The notes below the pieces were generated by a model. It saw only the letters and a program-made list of their open reading frames with translations, made no database searches and was not told the DNA's origin. Shown here piece by piece: positions 16,802-28,341 of a DNA stretch of 64,000 bases. This stretch comes from Pseudomonadota bacterium (GTDB lineage Bacteria; Pseudomonadota; Alphaproteobacteria; Rhizobiales; Xanthobacteraceae): positions 100,577 through 164,576 of the forward strand of contig JAFEFL010000043.1 of NCBI GenBank assembly GCA_018240595.1, written 5' to 3'. The translations under genes were made by a program, and so were the position numbers. Numbering within the stretch: position 1 is the stretch's first letter; the number at the start of each line of letters is the position of its first letter.

Positions 16802-18310
16802 CTAGAAGTCCGCCGGGCTCTTGGTCGTCGAGGCCGCGCGCGACCTGAGCACCACCGGCCAGCCCCGCGGCTTCTTGCCGCTTTTCGCGACCTCGACCGG
16901 GTCGTCGTCGTTCATCGGAACGGCAACCTTGTCCTTACCGCCGATCGAGCCGGTGACGTCGTTGTCGTCCTCTTCGAAGAGACCGTCGGCGCCGGGGATC
17001 GCGTCGATCAGCTTCTTCAGCTTGTCCTTGTCGGTGCCGCCGATCGAGCCGGTGTAATCCTTCCCGCCATGCCGCGCGGCATAGACGGCGCGAGCCTTGG
17101 CGGCGACGACTTCGCCGGGAATGGCGTTCGGCCGGCACGGCTTGCGGCCCGAGGCGCGCCGCATCAGATCGACATGGATGTGATTGTAATGTGCGGCGTT
17201 GTAGCCGGGCGCCAGCACGGTGTTGAAGGTCTCGCAGGCGTAAAGCTGCACGTCGCGCAGGAAGCCCTGCTCTTCCGGCGTGCCGCGCCAGCCATGCTGC
17301 ACCGAGACCTTGCGGCCATCGGCGAGGACGAAGCCGGCGATGTCGAGCGCGTTGCCGAAGGCGTGTTCGGAAATGTGGCTGGTCCCGGCGCCGACCATGC
17401 CGCGGCAGGAATAGGCCGAGATCTGCTTGATCTCGACCACCGGCGATCCGAACCAGCGCAAGGCGGCGGGCTGCACGCCGCCCGAGACCCAACGATCGAG
17501 CGCGGAGACGATCGGGCAGGACAAGGTCGCGGCCGGCGTCAGCGTCGCCGGCGCGACCGCGGCGGTCCGGATCGGCGCATCGAAACGCGAGCCGCGCGAC
17601 GGCCCGAGCGGCGGCGGCGCATAGGTCGCCTGATTGCGCGACGGCGGCGGGCTGTAGGCCGGCTGCTGCCGCATCGGTTCGCCATCCGGCAACTCGGCGT
17701 CGTCGGGAATGTCGTCGGCTTCGGGCGCGTTGACTCCGGGGGTGTAGATCGACATCGGCGCGCCGCCCGCGGGCGCGGCCGGCTGCGGTTCGTAGCCGCG
17801 CGGTGCGTTGTAGCCGCCATTCGCCGGCGGCGCATTGTAGGCCGGCTGGTAAGTCTGCGGTGCGGTCACTTGTGGCGCGTTCGTTTGCGGCGCATTGGCC
17901 GGCGGCGGCCCTTGCATCCAGCGCATCTGTCCGCCGCTCGGCGGCACCGAATAGCTTGAACTGCTCGCCGGCGGACGCGAGGTCGTGGCGGACCAGTCCG
18001 GCATATCGCCACGGCCGACGCCGCCCGGCGGGCGCGGCGGCGCATCGGCATAGCTGCTCGCTGTGGTCTCGTCGCCGAGCGCGGCGACCTTGAGCGGGAT
18101 ATCCATGCCGCAGACGCCGGGACCCTCGATCGGCGAAATGCGCACGACGCCGCTGGTGAGCTTGACCGCGCCCGATTGCATGCACTGGGCTTCGGCTTCG
18201 CCGCGCCAGGCCGCGCGCTCGCCTTGCCACAACATGCTGCGGCCGCAACCGGCGAGCGCCAGCAGCGCAGCAAAGCCACAGCCAAGGAAAAAACGCGCAC
18301 CGGCTTTCAT
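16802..18310 (-). CDS. Extensin-like (DUF882/LAS-type) lipoprotein
   Basis: This 502-residue envelope protein has a lipobox (LLALAGC, Cys about 22), so it is a probable lipoprotein. Residues 60-260 are Pro/Gln/Ala-rich and disordered. The conserved domain (about 270-400) is the extensin-like C-terminal domain, a fold related to D,D-peptidases. It shows SEHAFGNALDIAGF and HYNHIHVDL, which supply the His/Asp/His zinc-type ligands. It probably cleaves or binds peptidoglycan. The tail carries two copies of a TGSIGG-x-DK motif (near 426 and 457). Translation starts at ATG 18310. The gene has no operon partner. Confidence 0.87.
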   Translation of the reverse strand: MKAGARFFLGCGFAALLALAGCGRSMLWQGERAAWRGEAEAQCMQSGAVKLTSGVVRISPIEGPGVCGMDIPLKVAALGDETTASSYADAPPRPPGGVGRGDMPDWSATTSRPPASSSSYSVPPSGGQMRWMQGPPPANAPQTNAPQVTAPQTYQPAYNAPPANGGYNAPRGYEPQPAAPAGGAPMSIYTPGVNAPEADDIPDDAELPDGEPMRQQPAYSPPPSRNQATYAPPPLGPSRGSRFDAPIRTAAVAPATLTPAATLSCPIVSALDRWVSGGVQPAALRWFGSPVVEIKQISAYSCRGMVGAGTSHISEHAFGNALDIAGFVLADGRKVSVQHGWRGTPEEQGFLRDVQLYACETFNTVLAPGYNAAHYNHIHVDLMRRASGRKPCRPNAIPGEVVAAKARAVYAARHGGKDYTGSIGGTDKDKLKKLIDAIPGADGLFEEDDNDVTGSIGGKDKVAVPMNDDDPVEVAKSGKKPRGWPVVLRSRAASTTKSPADF

Positions 18311-18460
18311 GGCCGGTAAAATGCGGCGGTTATCTTTAACGAGACTTCAATGCGTTACGTCAGGAAATCGGTAAGGCTAAGGAACCGTTAATTGGCCTTC
18401 CTCGCCTGACGAAGAGGCCGCCCCGCCGCCGGGACGGCCTCTCGTTGCAGCGCCGCTGCG

Positions 18461-19432
18461 CTATTGCGCCGGCTTGATGCCCAGAATCTTGCCGATCTCC
18501 ACGACCTTGTCGGCCTGCTCCTTGAGCGCCGCGGCGAACTCGTCGGGCGATCCCGGATTGACCACCTGCCCCGTGGCGACGATCTTGGCATTGAGCGCCG
18601 GGTCATCGAGGAAGCCGCGAATATCGCTCGCGATCTTCTTGCGCACCTCGGGCGCCACCGTCTTCGGCCCGAGCACGCCGACGAGGCCGTCGAGTTCGAG
18701 CGACTTGTAGCCGGCCTCGGCCGCCGTCGGGATGTCGTTGAGCGATTTCGCGTGCTCGACATTGGTCAGCGCGATGACCTTGACCTTGTTCTGCAGGACG
18801 CGCGGACGCATGATCGCGTAGGCGCCGACGAAAGCCTGGATGCGGCCCTCGGCGACGTCGTTGATCGCGGTGACCGGGTCCTTGTACGGCACCTTGGTCA
18901 TCTCGAGCTTTTCGGTCTTGAGGAACGCGGCGAACAACAGGTCGTTGGCGCCGGTGACCGAGGCGTAGTTCAGCTTGCCCGGCTCGGCCTTGATCTTGGC
19001 CACGAGCTCCTTGATCGACGACACGCCGAGATCGGCCGGCACGCCGAGCGCGATCAGCGTATTGGTGACGCGGGCGATCGGCACCAGCGCGTCGCGCTGA
19101 TAGGGCAGCTTGTCGTGCAGCAGCGGATGCGCCGTGAAGGTCGAGGCCGGCGCGAACAACAGCACGTGGTCGTCATTGGCGTTGATCACGGCGTTGATGG
19201 CGATCATGGCGTCGCCGCCGGGACGGTTCTCGACGACGACCGACTGGCCCCATTTGGCCTGCAGCTTGTCGGCGAGGATGCGCGCGGTGATGTCGGCGCC
19301 GGAGCCCGGGCCCAGCGGAATGATGAAATGCACCGTCCGGCTCGGCCAGTCGGCCGCTTGCGAATGAGAGGACGACAGCGCGCCCGCGCCGGCAACCAGC
19401 AGCGCAACGGCGAGCGCTCGAAGAAAACGCAT
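18461..19432 (-). CDS. Tripartite tricarboxylate transporter substrate-binding protein (Bug/TctC family)
   Basis: This is a 323-residue periplasmic binding protein. After a signal peptide ending SHSQAA, the mature chain starts DWPSRTVHFIIPLGPGSGADITARI, the typical Bug-family opening whose Pro-Gly-Ser-Gly loop binds the substrate carboxylate. The RPGGDAMIAIN loop is the second conserved contact. The ATG at 19432 has a GGGGAGG ribosome-binding site. Binding proteins of this family deliver carboxylates to TctAB membrane units, but no tctAB gene is adjacent; a TctBA pair lies 10 kb away at 29.4-31.5 kb. Ligand unknown. Confidence 0.92.
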   Translation of the reverse strand: MRFLRALAVALLVAGAGALSSSHSQAADWPSRTVHFIIPLGPGSGADITARILADKLQAKWGQSVVVENRPGGDAMIAINAVINANDDHVLLFAPASTFTAHPLLHDKLPYQRDALVPIARVTNTLIALGVPADLGVSSIKELVAKIKAEPGKLNYASVTGANDLLFAAFLKTEKLEMTKVPYKDPVTAINDVAEGRIQAFVGAYAIMRPRVLQNKVKVIALTNVEHAKSLNDIPTAAEAGYKSLELDGLVGVLGPKTVAPEVRKKIASDIRGFLDDPALNAKIVATGQVVNPGSPDEFAAALKEQADKVVEIGKILGIKPAQ

Positions 19433-19850
19433 GAAACCTCCCCGGGCCGATGGTTGTGTCGCGGCCATTCGCGCGCGGCCGCCGCGTCGAATGGTGGTGG
19501 ACGTTCGGTATGGCAGGCCGCTCGGAAGCGTCAAGGCCCGCGAGCGGCGGCAGGCCGACGCGGAAATCCCTCATGCATTTTTGCCGCATGACGACGGGTG
19601 GGCGGTTGCGGGCTGCTGGCAACGCCTCGAATTGGGCCGCCTTCGCCGCCGATCGGCCCCGGCGCGAAGCGCGATCCACTGCCGAAACTCTCGGCAGCGC
19701 CAAGATTTGCGACGCCGTTTCAGCGAGTTGCCGTCGGCATGCCGGCAGCGCATGACGTTTTATTTCGTTTTGGTGTTTTTCGCAGCGCAGCACGCTTCGG
19801 ATGCCACAATTGGCCTGATAGAATCACGACAAACAACCAGGGAGGCGCTC

Positions 19851-19934
19851 GTGAACCTTGCTCTCCGCTTGAACGTCCTGGCTGTGTGCGCCGTGTTTGC
19901 TTTCGTCGGCGCTGTTCTGCTGGGAGCCTTCTAG
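19851..19934 (+). CDS. 27-residue single-helix membrane peptide
   Basis: A GTG start with a GGGAGG seven bases upstream opens a 27-codon frame, MNLALRLNVLAVCAVFAFVG followed by seven more hydrophobic residues ending in Phe. It is a single transmembrane helix with one Cys. A strong intrinsic terminator lies 34 bases past the stop, so the unit looks like a complete transcript of its own. I believe similar peptides occur in related rhizobia, but I cannot check. Function is unknown. The region 19433-19850 before it (418 bases) holds no other gene I can defend. Confidence 0.65.
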   Translation: MNLALRLNVLAVCAVFAFVGAVLLGAF

Positions 19935-19968
19935 GATCAGGACCTAACGCCCTCACCCCGACAACCGT

Positions 19969-19998
19969 CACCGGAGAGATCATCTCTCCGGTGTTTTT
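19969..19998 (+). terminator. Intrinsic terminator after the 27-residue peptide gene
   Basis: A CACCGGAGAG / CTCTCCGGTG perfect ten-base stem with a five-base loop is followed by six T residues. It ends the short transcript at 19851-19934 and lies 27 bases before the next gene's start. Confidence 0.93.
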
Positions 19999-20024
19999 TA
20001 TTGGCGCGGCCGGAGACGACAAAC

Positions 20025-20402
20025 ATGTCTGATGCACAACGCTCGCTTCTTCTTCGCGTTGCACTGATCGTCATCGGCCTGATGTGCTTTGCGCTCTATC
20101 CGCTAACCCTCGTTTGGCCCTCGGGCTGGGCCTGGGGCCACGGTCACTCGCACTACCTCATGATGATCGTCGGACTATATCTGACGTTGGGTGTGTTTCT
20201 TCTTGTCGCTTCGGGCAATCCGGAGGCGCACCGGAGCCTCATCTGGTTCACGATCTGGTCGAGTGTGGTTCACGCCGCCATCATGGGGGTGCAATCCGTC
20301 ACCGATCCGATGGAGCGAGGCCACCTGATCGCCGACGTGCCCGCTCTCCTCGCCGCCGCGATCGTGCTTGCGGTGCTGATGCGGCGGCCCAAACGGACCT
20401 GA
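20025..20402 (+). CDS. Small integral membrane protein, DUF6632-like
   Basis: This 125-residue protein has four predicted helices. It has the sequence pattern I associate with DUF6632: LVWPSGWAWGHGHSHYLMM after the first helix, then a LGVFLLVASGNPEAHRSLIW stretch and a VVHAAIMGVQS helix. His residues in GHGHSHY and VHAA may bind a metal or a lipid head group, but no function is known. The ATG at 20025 has GGAGA upstream. It is convergent with metH, with 10 bases between stops. Confidence 0.75.
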   Translation: MSDAQRSLLLRVALIVIGLMCFALYPLTLVWPSGWAWGHGHSHYLMMIVGLYLTLGVFLLVASGNPEAHRSLIWFTIWSSVVHAAIMGVQSVTDPMERGHLIADVPALLAAAIVLAVLMRRPKRT

Positions 20403-20412
20403 GAAGATAAGA

Positions 20413-24168
<3,756 letters not shown>

Positions 24169-24187
24169 GACGGGCCACTTGCTCGGA

Positions 24188-24565
24188 CTATTCCCTCTCC
24201 CCGTCGGGGAGAGGGTTAGGGTGAGGGGGATCCTGAGTCGCCGTTGTGGCGATGACTTCCAGAACACCGTTGATGTTCTGCATCACATCGTTGTTCCAAA
24301 ATCTCAGGACGAGATAACCGAATTTCTCCAGTTCGGCGGTTCGCTTCGCATCTTCAATCTGCCGTTCGTCATGCTGACCGCCATCCAGTTCGACGATCAG
24401 GCGCGCTGACTCACAGCAGAAGTCGACGACGTACGACTTGATCGGCATCTGTCGTCGAAACTTCAGTCCATTCAGCCGCCGGTCTCGCAGTCGAAACCAA
24501 AGGCGGCGTTCGGCGTCAGTCTGATTGCGCCGCAATCGCTTCGCGGTGCCGACGACTGACGCCAT
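24188..24565 (-). CDS. DUF559 endonuclease-like protein (Vsr-type fold)
   Basis: This is a 125-residue protein with the DUF559 core, related to very-short-patch-repair and PD-(D/E)XK nucleases. It has [22 protein letters not shown], then [20 protein letters not shown] with the D...E-x-D-x-G-x2-H nuclease signature, and [12 protein letters not shown]. The last 15 residues ([13 protein letters not shown]) are encoded by the palindromic repeat at 24193-24230, so the gene's end is built into a repeat element. A second repeat in the opposite orientation lies just upstream of its ATG (24565). It may be a mobile or repeat-associated nuclease; its natural substrate is unknown. Confidence 0.87.
   Translation of the reverse strand: MASVVGTAKRLRRNQTDAERRLWFRLRDRRLNGLKFRRQMPIKSYVVDFCCESARLIVELDGGQHDERQIEDAKRTAELEKFGYLVLRFWNNDVMQNINGVLEVIATTATQDPPHPNPLPDGERE
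24193..24230. repeat. REP-like palindrome, left copy flanking the DUF559 gene
   Basis: The palindrome CCCTCTCCCC-GTC-GGGGAGAGGG is followed by TTAGGGTGAGGGGG. It overlaps the DUF559 stop and lies 24 bases upstream of the metH start codon. This is a common intergenic palindromic family in proteobacteria. The partner at 24567-24621 is in inverted orientation. Confidence 0.85.
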
Positions 24566-24566
24566 A

Positions 24567-24621
24567 ACCCCTCACCCGCCCTCGCTTCGCTCGGGCACCC
24601 TCTCCCTATGGGAGAGGGTAA
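24567..24621. repeat. REP-like palindrome, right copy flanking the DUF559 gene (inverted)
   Basis: CCCCTCACCC leads to a GCCCTCGCTTCGCTCGGGCA stem-loop and then CCCTCTCCC-TAT-GGGAGAGGG. Read on the minus strand it has the same order as the left copy (hairpin first, then GGGTGAGGGG), so the two copies bracket the DUF559 gene as inverted repeats. It ends 30 bases before the metF stop codon. Confidence 0.85.
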
Positions 24622-24651
24622 GAATGAGCGCCGCTGCGTTGTTGGCTTTCA

Positions 24652-25563
24652 TCACGCCGCCTCCTGCACCTGCGGCCGCAGGCCGAGCAGATGGCAGATC
24701 GCGTAGACGAGATCGGCGCGGTTCATGGTGTAGAAATGAAAGGTCGTGACGCCGCGATCGAGAAGATCGATCGCCTGCTCGGCCGCCACCGCCGCGGCGA
24801 TCAGCTTGCGCGTTGCCGGGTCGTGATCGAGCCCGGCGAAACGCTCGGCGAGCCACGCCGGCACCGTGGCGCCGGCGCGCGTCGCGAAGTTCTTGGCCGC
24901 TGCGAAGTTCTGCACCGGGAGGATGCCCGGCACGATCGGAATATCGATGCCGCGTGCACGGACGCGATCGAGGTAGCGGAAATAGAGGTCGTTCTCGAAG
25001 AAGAACTGCGTCATCGCCCGCGTCGCGCCGGCATCGACCTTGCGCTTGAGCATGTCGATGTCGGCTTCGACCGTCGGTGAATCGGGATGCCGCTCCGGAT
25101 AGGCCGACACCGACACTTCGATATCCGGCGCGATGCGCTTGATGCCGGCGACGAGGTCGGCGGCATTCTCATAACCGCCCGGATGCGGGGTGTATTTCTC
25201 GCCCGCGCCGGACACCGGATCGCCGCGCAGCGCCACGATGTGACGCACGCCGGCATCACGATAGTTGCGCACGATCTCGTCGATCTCCTCGCGCGAGGCG
25301 GCGACACAGGTCAGGTGAGCGGCCGGCGTCAGCGCCGTCTCGCCGAGGATGCGCTTGACGGTGGCGTGCGTGCGCTCGCGTGTCGAACCGCCGGCGCCGT
25401 AGGTCACGGAGACGAATTGCGGCTGAAGCGGCGCCAGCCGCGTGATCGATTCCCACAATGTCTTCTCCATCGCCTCGTCCTTGGGCGGGAAGAACTCGAA
25501 GGACACATCGATGCGGTTATGGCCGGCGGGCATGAACCTGCTGGGACGCAACGCACTGATCAT
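24652..25563 (-). CDS. metF: Methylenetetrahydrofolate reductase [NAD(P)H]
   Basis: MetF is a TIM-barrel flavoenzyme that reduces 5,10-methylene- to 5-methyltetrahydrofolate, the methyl donor for MetH. The 303-residue protein starts MISALRPSRFMPA and shows the family signatures SFEFFPPKD (catalytic Glu), VSVTYGAGGSTRERTH, HIVALRGDPV and AMTQFFFENDLYFRYLDR. The start ATG (25563) overlaps the stop of the upstream sahR gene (TGATG), indicating one transcript and translational coupling. Length matches other proteobacterial MetF. Confidence 0.96.
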   Translation of the reverse strand: MISALRPSRFMPAGHNRIDVSFEFFPPKDEAMEKTLWESITRLAPLQPQFVSVTYGAGGSTRERTHATVKRILGETALTPAAHLTCVAASREEIDEIVRNYRDAGVRHIVALRGDPVSGAGEKYTPHPGGYENAADLVAGIKRIAPDIEVSVSAYPERHPDSPTVEADIDMLKRKVDAGATRAMTQFFFENDLYFRYLDRVRARGIDIPIVPGILPVQNFAAAKNFATRAGATVPAWLAERFAGLDHDPATRKLIAAAVAAEQAIDLLDRGVTTFHFYTMNRADLVYAICHLLGLRPQVQEAA

Positions 25564-26570
25564 CACGCGACCTCTCGTCTTGCCGGCTGCGCCATCAGCG
25601 CGCGGACATCGCGCGCGAGCCAGAGCGACACCGCGATTTTTCCATCCGAGCCGGGTTCGGGTTTGAGACTGCGCTGCATCACCGGCTCGAGGCCGGACTG
25701 CGTAATCCACTGCGTCACCGTCTCCGGCGCGAAGCCGAGGCGGCGATGCGCGAACTGTTCGCGCAGGAATTCCTGCTCGTGAGGGGCGAAGTCGACGACC
25801 AGCAGCCGCCCGCCGGGCCGCAGAACGCGCGCCGCTTCCTTGATGGCGCGGCCGCCGTCGTCGAGGAAGTGCAGCACCTGGTGCAGAATGATGACATCGA
25901 AGGAATCATTGGCGAGCGGCAGGTCGTAGAGATCGCCCTGGCGCACGCTGCAGTTCTTCAGGCCGGCGCGCTCGAGGCGGTCGCGCGCCAGCAGCAGCAT
26001 GTCGAGCGAAAGATCGAGGCCGAGGCCGCGTTCGATCTCCGGGCCGAACAGTTCGAGCATGCGGCCGGTGCCGGTGCCGAGGTCGAGCAGCGAGCGGAAC
26101 GGCTTGTCGCCGAGCGCCTGACGGATCGCGGCTTCGACGGCTTCGTCGGCGACGTGCAGCTTGCGGATACGGTCCCACTCGGCGGCGTGTTCGCGGAAAT
26201 AGAGCTGCGCAGCGGCGGCGCGGGCCGCCCGCACCGAGGCCAGGCGCTCGCGGTCGCGGGCGATGGTCTGGTCACGCGGATCGAGATGGTCGAGCAGCGC
26301 GCGCGCCACTTCCGCCCCGCCGCCGTGCTCGGCAAGGCGAAAGAAAGCCCAAGTGCCTTCGCGGAAGCGCTCGATCAGCCCGGCCTCGACCAGCAGCTTG
26401 AGGTGCCGGGAGATGCGCGGCTGCGACTGGCGCAGGATGTCGGTGAGGTCGGTGACGGTCAGTTCGGCTTCGGCCAGCAGGGCGAGCACGCGCAGGCGCG
26501 TCTCCTCGCCCGCCGCTTTCAGGGTGGCGTTGAGGGCGTCGAAGCCAAGCTGAATGCGGTCCTCGGTCAT
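25563..26570 (-). CDS. sahR: ArsR-family regulator with methyltransferase-like sensor domain (SahR type)
   Basis: The 335-residue fusion has an N-terminal winged helix-turn-helix of ArsR type (about 8-85: ILRQSQPRISRHLKLLVEAG) and a C-terminal class I methyltransferase-like domain (about 140-300: SLLDLGTGTGRMLELFGPEI, DVIILHQVLHFLDDGG). Regulators of this architecture (SahR) are known to repress SAM-cycle genes and to release DNA when they bind S-adenosylhomocysteine. Here the gene overlaps metF and is followed by metH, exactly the expected targets. An inverted repeat with an AAGGATATCTTT core lies 53 bases upstream of its start (26623-26638), consistent with autoregulation. Confidence 0.88.
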   Translation of the reverse strand: MTEDRIQLGFDALNATLKAAGEETRLRVLALLAEAELTVTDLTDILRQSQPRISRHLKLLVEAGLIERFREGTWAFFRLAEHGGGAEVARALLDHLDPRDQTIARDRERLASVRAARAAAAQLYFREHAAEWDRIRKLHVADEAVEAAIRQALGDKPFRSLLDLGTGTGRMLELFGPEIERGLGLDLSLDMLLLARDRLERAGLKNCSVRQGDLYDLPLANDSFDVIILHQVLHFLDDGGRAIKEAARVLRPGGRLLVVDFAPHEQEFLREQFAHRRLGFAPETVTQWITQSGLEPVMQRSLKPEPGSDGKIAVSLWLARDVRALMAQPARREVA

Positions 26571-26622
26571 CCGTCTCAGGCCTAAAGAGAAAACGCGCCC
26601 GTTTTGGGCGCCGTCCCATCAT

Positions 26623-26638
26623 ATAAGGATATCTTTAT
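26623..26638. promoter_or_regulatory. Candidate SahR operator
   Basis: The sequence ATAAGGATATCTTTAT is a 16-base palindrome with one mismatched pair, centred on GATATC. It lies 53 to 68 bases upstream of sahR in an AT-rich patch of otherwise GC-rich DNA. The position fits the promoter of the sahR-metF(-metH) transcript, so binding would give autoregulation. The motif resembles the AT-rich ATATC-centred operators I associate with SahR, from memory. Confidence 0.6.
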
Positions 26639-26672
26639 ACCTTTAACAAGAGGGAGGCAATAGCCGCCGCCG

Positions 26673-26731
26673 GTCATTCCGGGCTCCTCGCCAAAGCGCG
26701 TAAACGCGCTTATGGCTCCCGCTGGAATGAC
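26673..26731. repeat. Intergenic palindrome (GTCATTCC family)
   Basis: GTCATTCC and GGAATGAC form the outer arms, and AAGCGCG-TAAA-CGCGCTT an inner hairpin. The copy ends just two bases before the GGAGGAA ribosome-binding site of trmO, so transcripts reading into trmO carry it in their leader. A longer member of the same family is at 62002-62106. Confidence 0.8.
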
Positions 26732-26746
26732 GTGGAGGAAGCCGCC

Positions 26747-27244
26747 GTGCCCCCAACTCCCGAATTCGGCCCCCGCGAGGGCGAGGTCGCGGTCGACCTG
26801 CCGGCCACTTTCGACGCCGGCGTCTACTTCATCGGCCGCATTCACACGCCATGGACCGCGCGCAAGCAGTGCCCGAAAAACGCCCGCGAATCCGACGCCA
26901 TCTGCACCGTCGAGGTCGACCCGAAGTGGGCCCCGGCCCTCAAGGAGGTGGAGACCTGCACGCATCTGGTGCTGCTCTATTGGATGGATAAAGCGCCGCG
27001 AAACCTCGTGCGCCAGGTGCCCGGCCAATACGGCGTGCAGCGCGGCACCTTTGCCCTGCGCTCGCCGGCGCGGCCCAATCCGATCGCCATGAGCGTGGTC
27101 AAGCTCAACGACATCGACGGCAACAGGCTGTCGGTCGTGGGCCTCGACTGCCTCGACGGCACGCCGCTCCTCGACATCAAGCCCTATTTCGCCTCGACCG
27201 ACAGCGCCCCCGACGCCGTCGTCGGCTGGCATCACCGCAAGTAA
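26747..27244 (+). CDS. trmO: tRNA (N6-threonylcarbamoyladenosine(37)-N6)-methyltransferase TrmO-like (TsaA family)
   Basis: The TsaA/TrmO family uses S-adenosylmethionine to methylate the t6A37 of tRNA-Thr in bacteria. The 165-residue protein has FIGRIHTPWTARKQCPKNARE, VLLYWMDKA, and QRGTFALRSPARPNPIAMSV followed by LDCLDGTPLLDIKPYF, the core of the family. The short length (E. coli TrmO is about 235) corresponds to the TsaA domain alone, lacking the C-terminal domain, so substrate and activity are less sure. I chose the GTG at 26747, which has a strong GGAGGAA nine bases upstream; the GTG at 26732 would place it inside that site. Confidence 0.85.
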   Translation: MPPTPEFGPREGEVAVDLPATFDAGVYFIGRIHTPWTARKQCPKNARESDAICTVEVDPKWAPALKEVETCTHLVLLYWMDKAPRNLVRQVPGQYGVQRGTFALRSPARPNPIAMSVVKLNDIDGNRLSVVGLDCLDGTPLLDIKPYFASTDSAPDAVVGWHHRK

Positions 27245-27379
27245 GGCAGCTAGAAAAACCTGCTATTTCAGTTGGTTCCCTCACGCTCCGAAATTTGAGC
27301 GAATTGTGATCGGGAACACATGAACCACCCTCGCCGTTCGGTACACGAATGTCACGAGACTTCGTGGTCGGAGGGTAAG

Positions 27380-28195
27380 ATGCTTAACAATCGCAAGACC
27401 GCCATTTCTCTCGCCGCCCTGATCGCCGGCTTGGCCCTGACGGGTGCCGCGCAGGCGCAGCAGCAAAGCCAGTCCTACGCCTTCTACGCGCCGCCGATGC
27501 AGCAGCAGCAGATCGCGCCGCAGGGCCCGTATCAGGGCCAGGTGCAAGGGCAAGTGCAGAGCGAGGACGGCCAGTACGACAGCCAGATCGGCAACGAAGA
27601 TGCGCAGCTCGACCCGCGCCTGCAGCGCCAGGTCGTCGATTATCCGAGCCGCGAGGCGCCCGGCACCATCATCGTCGATACGCCGCACACTTATCTCTAT
27701 TACGTGCTCGGCAACGGCAAGGCGATGCGCTACGGCATCGGCGTTGGCCGCGAAGGCTTCACCTGGTCGGGCGTCAAGCAGGTGGCGCGCAAGGCCGAGT
27801 GGCCGGATTGGTATCCACCGTCGGAAATGATCGCCCGTCAGCCTTATCTGCCGCGCATGACCGCCGGCGGCCCCGGCAACCCGCTCGGCGCCCGCGCCAT
27901 GTACATCGGCAACACCGAATATCGCATCCACGGCACCAACGATCCGACCACCATTGGCAAGGACGTGTCGTCGGGCTGCATCCGCCTCACCAATGACGAC
28001 GTGATCGACCTTTACAATCGCGTGTCGGTCGGCGCCAAGGTCATCGTGCTGCCGCAGACCACCGAAGCTCGCGCCCGGTCGCAAGCGCCGGCGCAGTCGG
28101 TGATGACGATCCCGGACGACGCCGCCTCGTCTTACGCCGAAGCGAGCCCGGCCGAGCAGACCTGGGCCTCGATCCGCCCGCGCGGCCTGTACTAG
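27380..28195 (+). CDS. L,D-transpeptidase (YkuD family), copy 1
   Basis: This 271-residue periplasmic enzyme has a signal peptide ending AAQA and a Gln/Tyr-rich linker (about 27-75). The YkuD catalytic domain (about 92-230) follows, with His184 in YRIHGTN and the nucleophile Cys200 in VSSGCIRL. The 30-residue C-terminal tail is disordered. L,D-transpeptidases make 3-3 crosslinks in peptidoglycan, and in Brucella and Agrobacterium they also join porins to it. The ATG at 27380 has a GGAGGG ribosome-binding site. The gene is followed by a terminator and is probably monocistronic. It has a paralogue at 50151. Confidence 0.92.
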   Translation: MLNNRKTAISLAALIAGLALTGAAQAQQQSQSYAFYAPPMQQQQIAPQGPYQGQVQGQVQSEDGQYDSQIGNEDAQLDPRLQRQVVDYPSREAPGTIIVDTPHTYLYYVLGNGKAMRYGIGVGREGFTWSGVKQVARKAEWPDWYPPSEMIARQPYLPRMTAGGPGNPLGARAMYIGNTEYRIHGTNDPTTIGKDVSSGCIRLTNDDVIDLYNRVSVGAKVIVLPQTTEARARSQAPAQSVMTIPDDAASSYAEASPAEQTWASIRPRGLY

Positions 28196-28217
28196 AAGAC
28201 ATTACAAGCATCCGATG

Positions 28218-28249
28218 AATGGCCCGGCGCTTGCGTCGGGCCATTTTCT
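28218..28249 (+). terminator. Intrinsic terminator after L,D-transpeptidase 1
   Basis: A TGGCCCGGCG / CGTCGGGCCA stem (one mismatch) with a four-base loop is followed by TTTTCTTTT, 22 bases past the stop. Confidence 0.9.
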
Positions 28250-28341
28250 TTTGTCCGCACAGCCCCGCCTTGCGGAAATGTGACTGCCGGCCGTCCGGTC
28301 GTTCGGCTAAAAGGCACCGTCGAAAACGGAGGACGAGGCTC

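Noticed and set aside
18412..18441. GAGGCCG...CGGCCTC hairpin after the Bug gene as a terminator
   Set aside because: The stem is seven bases with a long loop and has no T-tract in the gene's direction, so support is too weak to list.
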